A stretch of DNA of 25,156 nt, from assembly GCA_036268355.1 (NCBI GenBank), contig DATAUG010000043.1:1-25156 (forward strand). Direction: 5' to 3'. Below are positions 16,250-22,858 of this stretch, piece after piece. Source of the stretch: DASQPJ01 sp036268355 (GTDB lineage Bacteria > Actinomycetota > Actinomycetes > Sporichthyales > Sporichthyaceae). Under the pieces are notes generated by a model. The model did no database searches. It was not told where the DNA came from and saw only the letters and a program-made list of their open reading frames with translations. Numbering within the stretch: position 1 is the stretch's first letter; each line of letters opens with the position of its first letter. The translations under genes and the position numbers were made by a program.

Positions 16250-16305
16250 CTATTCCTGGCAGCGCTTATTCTTGGAACAGTGCTTATTCCGGACAGTGCC
16301 TATTC
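16250..16305 (-). repeat. Triplicated 12-bp repeat between coupling-protein and alpha-subunit genes
   Basis: On the coding (minus) strand the unit GAATARGCRCTG occurs at 16305-16294, 16289-16278 and 16271-16260, with a fourth partial GAATAG at 16255-16250. Start-to-start spacings are 16 and 18 bases. The TAG stop of the coupling protein lies inside the first copy. The array fills the 63-base gap just ahead of the alpha-subunit ribosome-binding site. Confidence 0.75.
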
Positions 16306-16614
16306 GACAAAGCGCGCGGGCTTGATCTCGGCGTGCAGGTCCACGCGGCCGTCACCGACCACGATTCGCCCGTAGTAGGTGCTCATGTTGACCAAGAAGA
16401 TGTCGGTGTCGATGTCGCGACCGGCGAGCTCGCTGATCTCGGCCATGTCGAAGCTGAGGATCCCGTCGCGTTCGATCTTGTAGAACACGTCGCGGAAGCT
16501 GATCGACGCGTCGGGCTGGGTTTCGCGAATGTGCTCCACCGCGGCCTCGGTGTCCGAACTGTTGATCAACGAGATCCCGACCCGGCCGATTGTCGTTGTC
16601 GTGGCGGTGCTCAC
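16300..16614 (-). CDS. etnB: Alkene monooxygenase coupling/effector protein (MmoB family)
   Basis: 104 aa from a GTG at 16614 with a good AGGAGAG five bases upstream. The small cofactor-free regulatory protein binds the hydroxylase and tunes access of oxygen and substrate to the diiron site. The core matches the MmoB/DmpM fold: VGISLINSSDTEAAVEHI, DASISFRDVFYKIERDGILSFDM and GRDIDTDIFLVNMSTYYGRIVV. Size and position between beta and alpha subunits match EtnB/AmoB. Its 3' end runs into the triplicated repeat, whose first copy contains its stop codon. No features suggest loss of function. Confidence 0.9.
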   Translation of the reverse strand: MSTATTTTIGRVGISLINSSDTEAAVEHIRETQPDASISFRDVFYKIERDGILSFDMAEISELAGRDIDTDIFLVNMSTYYGRIVVGDGRVDLHAEIKPARFVE

Positions 16615-16669
16615 AAAGCTCTCCTGAGGGGTGCGGAAACGGGGGCGTCCGAATCGACCTGACGGTGTG

Positions 16670-17707
16670 TCAGGTGCCCAGGCCGAGGGCGGCCACCGCC
16701 TGGCGCTGCTCGGTCAGGACCTGCGCCAGCAGTACCTCCGGAGTCCGCCCGGACACCGGTGCGTGGCCGAAGTTGGCCGCGAAGGCCTCCGCGGCGGCGG
16801 CCACCCGCGGCTCCCAGGTCGCCAGCCAGCCGTTGATCACGGCCTTGTTGGCGTCGGCGTGCGTCTCGTCGACGCAGACCAGCCGGGCCAGCGCCGAGGC
16901 GGTCGAGGCCGCCCGCTCGGCCGCGCGGACCGACTGAGCGAGCACCGTCGGGGTGGCGGCGTCGCCGAAGGTCGGGGCGCTGCGGCTGAACAGTTCTGCC
17001 TTGGCCAACCGACCCAGGATCGGCTCGATGACCAGGCCGGTGATCAGCACGATCTCCACCCAGTCCCGACTGGCCGCGATCCGCTCGACAACCTCGCGGA
17101 CCGGTGTCAGCGAGGGGTCGTTCATCCAGGCGTCGCGGGCACCGGCGTCGGAGAATCCGGGGATCGCCTCGCCCAGGTAGTCCAGGTGCAGCACGATGTC
17201 CTGCAGCACCCGCATCCGGTCGGCGGCCTGGAACACCACAGCGAAGTTCAACGTGTCGGCCCGTGCCTCGCGGACCGCATACGCCAGGGCCAGGAACAGC
17301 CCGTACTCGACGAACGGCCACGCCGCGTAGGTGCGGCCGAGGATCTCCTTGGCCCACACCGGGTTCACGCCGTCGGCAGCGCCCGCGGTGAGTACCGGGA
17401 GCAGCCGGGCCAGCGCCTGCTCGTCCTGGTTGGTGTGGCTCACGTAGGGGCGTTGCCACTGCTTGTCCGGGTCGCGGAACTCGGCCCAGTTGGTGGCGAC
17501 CACCGCGCTGGTGGAGTCCTCCCACGGGGCGCGGCCGTCGTCGAAGCGCAGCGGCCAGTCCACGTCGAGCCAGTGTCCCGGGCCGGACTGCTGGCCGACT
17601 GTGTAGAGCTCGTACTCGGTCGGCTTGCGCCGCTCGGGGGTGAACCACACGAAGGTGCGGTAGCCCTCGTCCTCGGTGGGCCCCGCGTGCTTTCCCGTCA
17701 TTGTCAT
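16670..17707 (-). CDS. etnA: Alkene monooxygenase hydroxylase beta subunit
   Basis: 345 aa from the ATG at 17707 with GGAGAAAGG upstream. Structural small subunit of the diiron hydroxylase; it has the family fold but no iron ligands. Diagnostic stretches include YRTFVWFTPERRKPTEYELYTVGQQ near the N-terminus, WPLRFDDGRAPWEDST, W-EFRDPDKQWQRPYVSHTNQDEQ and the helical AAWPFVEYGLFLALAYAVREARADTLNFAVVFQAADRMRVLQDIVLHL. This is the beta-subunit pattern of group 4 soluble diiron monooxygenases. It is the second gene after EtnE, separated from it by a strong hairpin, and precedes the coupling protein as in etnABCD. A 6-bp stem-loop (16658-16674) overlaps its stop codon. Confidence 0.92.
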   Translation of the reverse strand: MTMTGKHAGPTEDEGYRTFVWFTPERRKPTEYELYTVGQQSGPGHWLDVDWPLRFDDGRAPWEDSTSAVVATNWAEFRDPDKQWQRPYVSHTNQDEQALARLLPVLTAGAADGVNPVWAKEILGRTYAAWPFVEYGLFLALAYAVREARADTLNFAVVFQAADRMRVLQDIVLHLDYLGEAIPGFSDAGARDAWMNDPSLTPVREVVERIAASRDWVEIVLITGLVIEPILGRLAKAELFSRSAPTFGDAATPTVLAQSVRAAERAASTASALARLVCVDETHADANKAVINGWLATWEPRVAAAAEAFAANFGHAPVSGRTPEVLLAQVLTEQRQAVAALGLGT

Positions 17708-17750
17708 GAGCCTTTCTCCAAGCCACGAACCGACAGACGTGATGAAGGGA

Positions 17751-17779
17751 TGTGGGGCCGACCCCGGGTCGGCCCCACA
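17751..17779 (-). terminator. Strong intercistronic hairpin between etnE and etnA
   Basis: TGTGGGGCCGACC at 17751-17763 and its exact reverse complement at 17767-17779 enclose a three-base loop. It lies in the 93-base gap after the EtnE stop. No T-run follows on the coding strand, so it may act as a partial terminator or an RNA-stabilising/processing element that sets EtnE above or apart from the monooxygenase subunits. Confidence 0.65.
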
Positions 17780-17800
17780 CCAGTCGGGGGAGCGCTGCCG

Positions 17801-18934
17801 TCAGGCGTTGGCCGCGGACTTCGCCAGGTGCTCCTCGCGCACGATCGCGGCGCCGTCGGCCAGGGCCTGCAGCTTGTTCTGCGCGATCATCCGCGGCAGG
17901 TTGGGCAGGCCGCAGTCGGTGGTCACACCGAGGCGCTCGATCGGGATGTACTCCAGGCACAGCCGGATCTTCTCGGCGACCTCGTCGGCGCTCTCCGTGA
18001 TGAGACTCTTCACGTCGATCACGCCGGCCACGAACGGCTTGGTCCAGTTGTTGTCCAGCAGCGGCTTGAGGTCGTCCGGCCCGACCCGGCCGATCTCGAA
18101 GTTCAGCACGTCGATGTCGGCCTCGAGGACCTTCGGGAAGATCGAGGCCGACCGCTGCGGGGTCGTCGAGACGCCCTTCGGCCGCTTGTCGATCGAGTAG
18201 ATGCCGCCCTCGACGTGCCCGGCGTCGCCCTCGTAGGACACGTAGGCCGGCGTGCCGCCGTAGTTGCCCCAGCAGGTGTGGACCCAGATCTGGGCGTCCA
18301 CGCCCTTGACCGTGGCGTTCAGCGCCTCGATCTCCCAGTCGCCCATGCCGTACGGCCAGACGAACTCGTCGAGCTGGATGATGTCGACGCCGATGTCGGC
18401 CAGCTCCTTCATGTCCTCATTCAGGGCCTTGGCGTAGGCGGCCGCGAGCTCCTTGATGTCCTTGTAGTGCTGGTTGTTGGTGGCCGCGGTCATGGCCCCG
18501 ACACCGGTGTAGGAGATCTTGATCGGCTTGTTGGTGGCTCGCCGGACGGCCTTGAGCGTCTCGACGTGGTACGGGTAGACCCGGTTGATCTCGCCGATAC
18601 AGGTGGGGGCGTAGAGCGAGCTGTAGATCGGGACCGGGATCTGCGGGCCGTTCATCACGAAGCCGCTGCTGCGCTCCATGTAGTGGTAGAGCAGCTGGCC
18701 GTAGGAGTCCGAGCCGCCGAACACCCGGCCGTCGGCGATGATGTCGAAGCCGGCTCGCTCCTGGTCGTCGACGATGCAGGAGATGCAGTCGTAGAGGGCC
18801 TCTTGTTCGATCGAGTCGAACACGAACCGGGACGGGGTGCCCGGGTACTTGCCGGTGCCCCGGAACCACCGTGGCTCTGGGTAATTGCCGACCATGGTGA
18901 CCGGCAGCAAGATGTCCTGGTTACCCACGCGCAT
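17801..18934 (-). CDS. etnE: Epoxyalkane:coenzyme M transferase (EaCoMT)
   Basis: 377 aa from the ATG at 18934 (MRVGNQDILL), with GAGGAG eight bases upstream; the longer frame to 19156 is non-coding leader. The enzyme opens an epoxide with the thiol of coenzyme M, giving a 2-hydroxyalkyl-CoM. The protein has a MetE-like barrel with the zinc ligands His219, Cys221 (WVHTCWGNYGG) and Cys341 (TTDCGLPN). IQLDEF at about 187 is the usual barrel motif. The length equals that of known EaCoMTs and is half that of methionine synthase MetE (about 750 aa), and there is no folate-binding N-terminal half. Its position as first gene before etnABCD is diagnostic. A methionine synthase II-like paralogue is the alternative, made unlikely by context. 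Confidence 0.92.
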   Translation of the reverse strand: MRVGNQDILLPVTMVGNYPEPRWFRGTGKYPGTPSRFVFDSIEQEALYDCISCIVDDQERAGFDIIADGRVFGGSDSYGQLLYHYMERSSGFVMNGPQIPVPIYSSLYAPTCIGEINRVYPYHVETLKAVRRATNKPIKISYTGVGAMTAATNNQHYKDIKELAAAYAKALNEDMKELADIGVDIIQLDEFVWPYGMGDWEIEALNATVKGVDAQIWVHTCWGNYGGTPAYVSYEGDAGHVEGGIYSIDKRPKGVSTTPQRSASIFPKVLEADIDVLNFEIGRVGPDDLKPLLDNNWTKPFVAGVIDVKSLITESADEVAEKIRLCLEYIPIERLGVTTDCGLPNLPRMIAQNKLQALADGAAIVREEHLAKSAANA

Positions 18935-19249
18935 GGTGAACTCCTCGGGACGTTGTTCTTCGGAAGCGTTGTTCTTCGGAAGCACCGCCCAGGACCGGTT
19001 CGCGGACCGGCGGTGGCTACACCCAAGCGTGGTCGACCGAGCAAGGCCATGTTCAGCGCGGCAACCCGGCCTCCTTACTCTTTCTCGGGCCCGCAAGTGC
19101 GCCCGTCGGCCGAGCGGGTCAGCGCGATTTCGGATCGGTAAGGCGGGGCGCATCACACTTTTTTCGGCCCGCGAGCACCGGCGGCTATGGTCGACGGGAA
19201 GGGTCGGGTCGACCCGCGACAGTGGCTCGGTCTGCCCGCTGGAGGTCCC
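18935..19249. promoter_or_regulatory. Divergent control region between etnE and the GAF-PucR regulator
   Basis: About 315 bases with no convincing gene, lying between two divergent start sites, so it should hold both promoters and the regulator's binding sites. It contains the 16-bp tandem repeat at 18952-18983 and a direct repeat GGACCGG (about 18992-18998 and 19004-19010). An orphan AAGGAGG on the minus strand (19076-19070) is followed by a three-codon TTG frame and a short ATG frame at 19050. An AT-rich patch (ACACTTTTTTC, about 19155-19165) could belong to a promoter. I could not define convincing -35/-10 boxes. Confidence 0.6.
18952..18983 (-). repeat. Perfect tandem duplication of a 16-bp unit in the etnE 5' leader
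   Basis: The 16-mer GTTGTTCTTCGGAAGC occurs at 18952-18967 and immediately again at 18968-18983, with no mismatch. It ends 17 bases before the etnE ATG, just upstream of the ribosome-binding site. Confidence 0.9.
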
Positions 19250-21481
19250 TTGACGTCACCGGCCGCCCACCGACCGCCCCGTGCTCTCGGTTCGGGGCGC
19301 CATGCCCCCTGGGTCGCGCTGATCGACAAGCTCGCCGCCGGGGGCCAGCTGCGGCCGACGGACGCTGCGGTGGACTGCCTGGAGGCGGTCCTGGTGCTGT
19401 TGGGGGCCGACGGGGCGAGCTTGGTCGACTGGAGCGGTGGGCGGTGCGAGATCGTCGCCGCGGTCGGCGCAAGCCCGGCGATGACCACTCGACAGCCCGC
19501 GGGCACCGGTCGGTTGGGTGGGGTGTCGGTGGCGACCGTGTCGGTGGATCCGCGCACCGACCTCATCGCGGTCCGGGCGGGTGGCCCCGATTTCACCGCC
19601 GACGATGTCGGGGTCCTGGTCGCTCTGGCCGCTCTGCTGGGTTGGACCGGCGCCGGCCGCAACGGCCTGCAGCAGTTGCTGCAGGGCTTCGTGTCCCGCC
19701 CGGTGGCCTCCCTGGACCCGGCCGAGGTGCTGACCGCCGGCGCCGAGGCGGCGGCCCATCTGATCGGTGCCGAGATCGCCGGCGTACTGCTCATCGACGA
19801 GACCGGTGAAGCCGTCGAGATGCACGCCGTGACCGGCAACTCGCAGCTGGCGACCGCTCGGCTGCGGATCGGGGTCGGGGAGGGCTTGGCCGGGCGCGTG
19901 CTGGCCACCGGCCGGGCGCAACGGGTCGCGGACTACACCACCGAACTGCGGTCCACGCCGGGCCTGCTGGCGTTGTCCGACATCGAGGGCACCTGCTCGG
20001 CGATGGCGGCACCGATGCTGCGCGACGGCGTGCTGATCGGGGTGATGTGTGTCTGGCGCCGCCGACGGGAGCTGTTCACCGAGGCCGACGAAGCACTGTT
20101 CACCTCGCTGGCCGGGCTGACCGCCGTGGGCTTCCACAACGCCACCATGCACGCCCGGGTCGGGGCCGACCTGGCCGCCGCCCGGGCCGAGCGCGACCGG
20201 CTGGCCGGGGAGCTGAACCACGCGGGCGCCTGCTTGGAACTGCAGTGGACGCTGAACCGGATCACCCGCGAGCGGGGCGACCTGTCGGCCGTGCTGCGCG
20301 CGGTGGGCTCGACGGCCGGCTGCAGCGTCGCGGTGCTCGACTCCGACGGACGGGTCACCGGCTGGGACTCCCTCGCCGCCCCGCGCGAGGTCGGCGAGCG
20401 GCTGCGCGCCTGGCTGGCCGCGCGTCCTCCGGAACAGAGCGTGGTCGACGTCCTGACCGTCGAGCTGCCGGTCGGTTGGTTGGTCGTGGCACCGATCCGC
20501 GCCGTCGGGGTGACGCTGGGTCATTTGGCGCTCGGCTTCTCCTCCCGGCCGAGGGTCGAGCAGGAGTCCATGGCCGACCAGGCGGCGGTCGCGGCGGCAG
20601 TTCTGCTGTTCCGCGAGGAGACGATGGTCACCGCGGCCCGCCGGGCCGAGGCCGAGTTCGTGTGGGACCTGCTCGACGGCCGGCTGCCCGACGAGGTCGA
20701 GGCCTCGCTGCGCGCCCAGCACCTGGGCAGCGGGTTCGCGTTGCCCGCCCGGGTGGTGGCGGTGTCCACCCCCGGGGCGACCGCCCGCGCGACGCGCAAC
20801 GCCTGGACCGTCGAACAGATCGAGCGGTCGCGTGCTGCGACGGCCCGGCTGATCACCGCCGCCCTGCTCGGGGCCGGCTCCGCCCAGCCGGTGCTGGCCG
20901 CGCGCGCCGATCTGTTCGCGGCGCTGATCCCGGCGGCGGGCCACGACGACCGGGGACACCGGGCGATGATCGCCCGCGCCTTCTCCGACGTGCGCTGGAC
21001 CGGCGGCACCGACACGCTCGTCGGTGTCGGCGGCCGGGTCGACCACGTCGCCCGCTTCGCCGACGGATGGCGCGAGGCCGTGCTGGCCGTCTCCGCGGCC
21101 ATGCCCGGGGTGCCGGCGGCCTTCGAGGACCTCGGAGTGCTCCAGTACCTGTTGGCGCCGACCACGCGCTCGGACCTGGACTCCTTCGCCCGCCGTCGGA
21201 TCGGCGATCTGGTCGGGTACGACACCCAGCACGGCACCGACCTGGTGGACACCCTCGAGACCTACCTGAACGCGGAGTGCAGCACCCGCCGGACCGCTGA
21301 GGCGATGTACGTGCACCACCGCACGATCACCTACCGGCTGAACCGGATCGAGGAGGTGACCGGGGCCCGCCTGCGCTCCCCCGAGGATCGGTTGGAGCTC
21401 CAGCTGGCGTTGAAGATCCGCCGGCTCGGCACGACCGGTGCCGAACGGACCGAGCGGCCCGGCGATGAAGTGCGCTCGTGA
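19250..21481 (+). CDS. GAF-domain PucR/CdaR-type transcriptional regulator
   Basis: 743 aa if started at the TTG at 19250, which has GGAGG five bases upstream. An in-frame ATG at 19187 (poor ribosome-binding site) would add 21 residues. The N-terminal third includes a GAF-like sensor, clearest at about 147-300 (GVGEGLAGRVLATGRAQRVADY, then SAMAAPMLRDGVLIGVMCVWRRR), with a weaker GAF-like stretch before it. A CdaR-type central region follows at about 460-660. The C-terminus (about 670-725) is the PucR helix-turn-helix: DTLETYLNAECSTRRTAEAMYVHHRTITYRLNRIEEVTG. Such proteins are ligand-sensing activators. It is divergent from etnE across a structured intergenic region, so it is the likely activator of the alkene operon, perhaps sensing alkene, epoxide or a downstream product. 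The last gene overlaps it by four bases. Confidence 0.87.
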   Translation: MTSPAAHRPPRALGSGRHAPWVALIDKLAAGGQLRPTDAAVDCLEAVLVLLGADGASLVDWSGGRCEIVAAVGASPAMTTRQPAGTGRLGGVSVATVSVDPRTDLIAVRAGGPDFTADDVGVLVALAALLGWTGAGRNGLQQLLQGFVSRPVASLDPAEVLTAGAEAAAHLIGAEIAGVLLIDETGEAVEMHAVTGNSQLATARLRIGVGEGLAGRVLATGRAQRVADYTTELRSTPGLLALSDIEGTCSAMAAPMLRDGVLIGVMCVWRRRRELFTEADEALFTSLAGLTAVGFHNATMHARVGADLAAARAERDRLAGELNHAGACLELQWTLNRITRERGDLSAVLRAVGSTAGCSVAVLDSDGRVTGWDSLAAPREVGERLRAWLAARPPEQSVVDVLTVELPVGWLVVAPIRAVGVTLGHLALGFSSRPRVEQESMADQAAVAAAVLLFREETMVTAARRAEAEFVWDLLDGRLPDEVEASLRAQHLGSGFALPARVVAVSTPGATARATRNAWTVEQIERSRAATARLITAALLGAGSAQPVLAARADLFAALIPAAGHDDRGHRAMIARAFSDVRWTGGTDTLVGVGGRVDHVARFADGWREAVLAVSAAMPGVPAAFEDLGVLQYLLAPTTRSDLDSFARRRIGDLVGYDTQHGTDLVDTLETYLNAECSTRRTAEAMYVHHRTITYRLNRIEEVTGARLRSPEDRLELQLALKIRRLGTTGAERTERPGDEVRS

Positions 21482-21843
21482 CCGACGAACTGGCTGTCCT
21501 GGAGGCGTATGTATCGGCCTGGAACACCTCCGAGGCCGATCGGCGGACGCGGATCCTGGCCGGTTGCTGGGGTCCGGAGGCCACCTACACCGATCCCACC
21601 GTCGACCTGTGCGGCGCGGCGGCGCTCGACGATCACATCGCCGGGCGCCGGCTGGCCCGGCCGGACCTCGTGATCGAGATTCTTGGTGAGGTGCGTCTAC
21701 ACCACTGTTGGGCGACATTCGCGTGGCAGGTGAACTCCGCGGGCGAAATTCCGGTCTCCGGGATCGACTGCGTGGAATTCGCTCCGAACGGGCGCCTGGC
21801 CCGGGTTGTCGGCTTCTTCGACTCAGAAGGCGTCGCGCAATAG
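21478..21843 (+). CDS. Small NTF2/SnoaL-like protein translationally coupled to the regulator
   Basis: 121 aa. Its GTG overlaps the regulator's TGA in a GTGA junction, so translation is probably coupled. The sequence has the NTF2/SnoaL-like shape: an N-terminal helix (LAVLEAYVSAWNTSEADRRTRILAGCW), then PEATYTDPTVD, AALDDHI, and closing strands VRLHHCWATFAWQVNS, DCVEFAPNGRLARVVGFFDS. Members bind small hydrophobic molecules and include enzymes such as ketosteroid isomerase-like proteins and limonene epoxide hydrolase. None of those catalytic sets is convincingly present here. Coupling with the regulator suggests a role in effector binding or detoxification linked to the alkene pathway; this is inference only. 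Confidence 0.75.
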   Translation: MTDELAVLEAYVSAWNTSEADRRTRILAGCWGPEATYTDPTVDLCGAAALDDHIAGRRLARPDLVIEILGEVRLHHCWATFAWQVNSAGEIPVSGIDCVEFAPNGRLARVVGFFDSEGVAQ

Positions 21844-21958
21844 GAAAGGCCACACCGATCGCTTTGTCATCCAAGCACCATGCCCGGGCGCCCGACCCAC
21901 GCCTACTGTGCACGTGGTCGTGCGCCTGCGACGGCGGTGATCAGGGAGTGTGGACGAA

Positions 21959-22840
21959 ATGACGACAGCTTCGCTCGACCAGATCGGTATCGAGCACCCG
22001 ACCGCCGGCCTGTTGCGGCCGGTCAGCGAGGAGGAGAAGGCCGCCTACGCGCGCGACGGCGCCGCGATCGTGAAGGGCATCCTGCCGCTGGACTGGATCG
22101 ACTTCATGCGGGACGCCGTCCAGCGCATCCTCGACCTGTCCGACCCGTCGTCGCAGAACTATGCCGACGAGGGCCAACCGCGCTTCTTCTCGCAGACCTG
22201 GCCGTGGATGTTCGACGACGCGTTCAAGGCCTGGGCGATCCGCGGGCCGATCGTGGACGTCGCGGCACAGGTGATCAGCGATCCCGAGGTGATCTTCTTC
22301 TACGACCAGATCTTCGCCAAGGAACCCGGCTCCGGGAAGGCCACGCCCTGGCACCAGGACCTGCCGTTCCTGCCGATGGCCGGCCCGCAGATGCTGCGGA
22401 TCTGGGTGCCCATGGACCGGGTCGCCGCCGAGGGCGGCGCGATCCACTACCTGCGGGGCTCGCACCTGTGGGAGACGATCTACCACCCGCTGGGCTTCAA
22501 GAACATCCCGGCGATCACCGACACCTACGTCAACTCGCCCTACGCCGACTGGCCGGACTTCGAGGCCGACTACGGCAAGTACGACTGGCTGGTGGCCGAG
22601 GCCGAGCCGGGCGATCTGTTGCTGCACCACCCAATGACCATTCACGGTTCGATGGGCAACCAGACGACGAACTACCGGCGGGCGATCACCAGCTTCTACG
22701 TCGGCAGTTCGACCACCTGGAATCCGCATGTGGCCAACATGTTCAACAACAAGAGCCTCTGCGGGCACGTGACGGCGCCGGACCTCACCCCCGGCGGGCC
22801 GGTGGAGTGCGAGATGTTCCCGAGGGTGTCCTCCGCGTAG
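21959..22840 (+). CDS. Phytanoyl-CoA dioxygenase (PhyH)-family Fe(II)/2-oxoglutarate oxygenase
   Basis: 293 aa from the ATG at 21959 (MTTASLDQIG), with GGGAG about eleven bases upstream; the GTG at 21950 is too close to that site. The metal triad is visible: His132 and Asp134 in WHQDLPF, and His229 in MTIHGSMGN. Arg240/Arg241 about a dozen residues later would hold the 2-oxoglutarate carboxylate. Other PhyH features are DGAAIVKGILP near the N-terminus, LRIWVPMDRVAAEGGAIHYLRGSH and EPGDLLLHHP. It probably hydroxylates an organic substrate that I cannot name. It starts a plus-strand run with the LLM oxidoreductase (18 bases apart). The intergenic 21844-21958 holds no clear element. Confidence 0.88.
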   Translation: MTTASLDQIGIEHPTAGLLRPVSEEEKAAYARDGAAIVKGILPLDWIDFMRDAVQRILDLSDPSSQNYADEGQPRFFSQTWPWMFDDAFKAWAIRGPIVDVAAQVISDPEVIFFYDQIFAKEPGSGKATPWHQDLPFLPMAGPQMLRIWVPMDRVAAEGGAIHYLRGSHLWETIYHPLGFKNIPAITDTYVNSPYADWPDFEADYGKYDWLVAEAEPGDLLLHHPMTIHGSMGNQTTNYRRAITSFYVGSSTTWNPHVANMFNNKSLCGHVTAPDLTPGGPVECEMFPRVSSA

Positions 22841-22858
22841 AACGGCTGAGGCAGAAAT

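Noticed and set aside
16250..16305. Possible CRISPR array
   Set aside because: Units are 12 bases with 4-6 base spacers in an intercistronic gap; far too short for CRISPR and no cas genes are present.
16658..16674. 6-bp stem-loop over the etnA stop codon
   Set aside because: Too short and overlapping coding sequence; expected by chance in DNA this GC-rich.
17801..18934. Reading the MetE-like gene as methionine synthase
   Set aside because: Half the length of MetE, lacks the N-terminal half, and sits directly upstream of a diiron alkene monooxygenase, the diagnostic place for epoxyalkane:CoM transferase.
12919..18934. Isoprene-type monooxygenase cluster
   Set aside because: Isoprene clusters use glutathione transferases and six monooxygenase components including a Rieske ferredoxin; here there are four components and a CoM transferase.
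16631..19141. 836-residue open frame on the plus strand across the etnE-etnB region
   Set aside because: It is exactly antisense to three well-identified genes and its composition (Arg, Gly, Val, Asp rich, no domain) is that of a GC-rich mirror frame.
19256..21913. 885-residue open frame on the minus strand over the PucR regulator
   Set aside because: Antisense to a regulator with clear GAF and HTH domains; low-complexity Gly/Arg/Gln composition and no recognisable motif.
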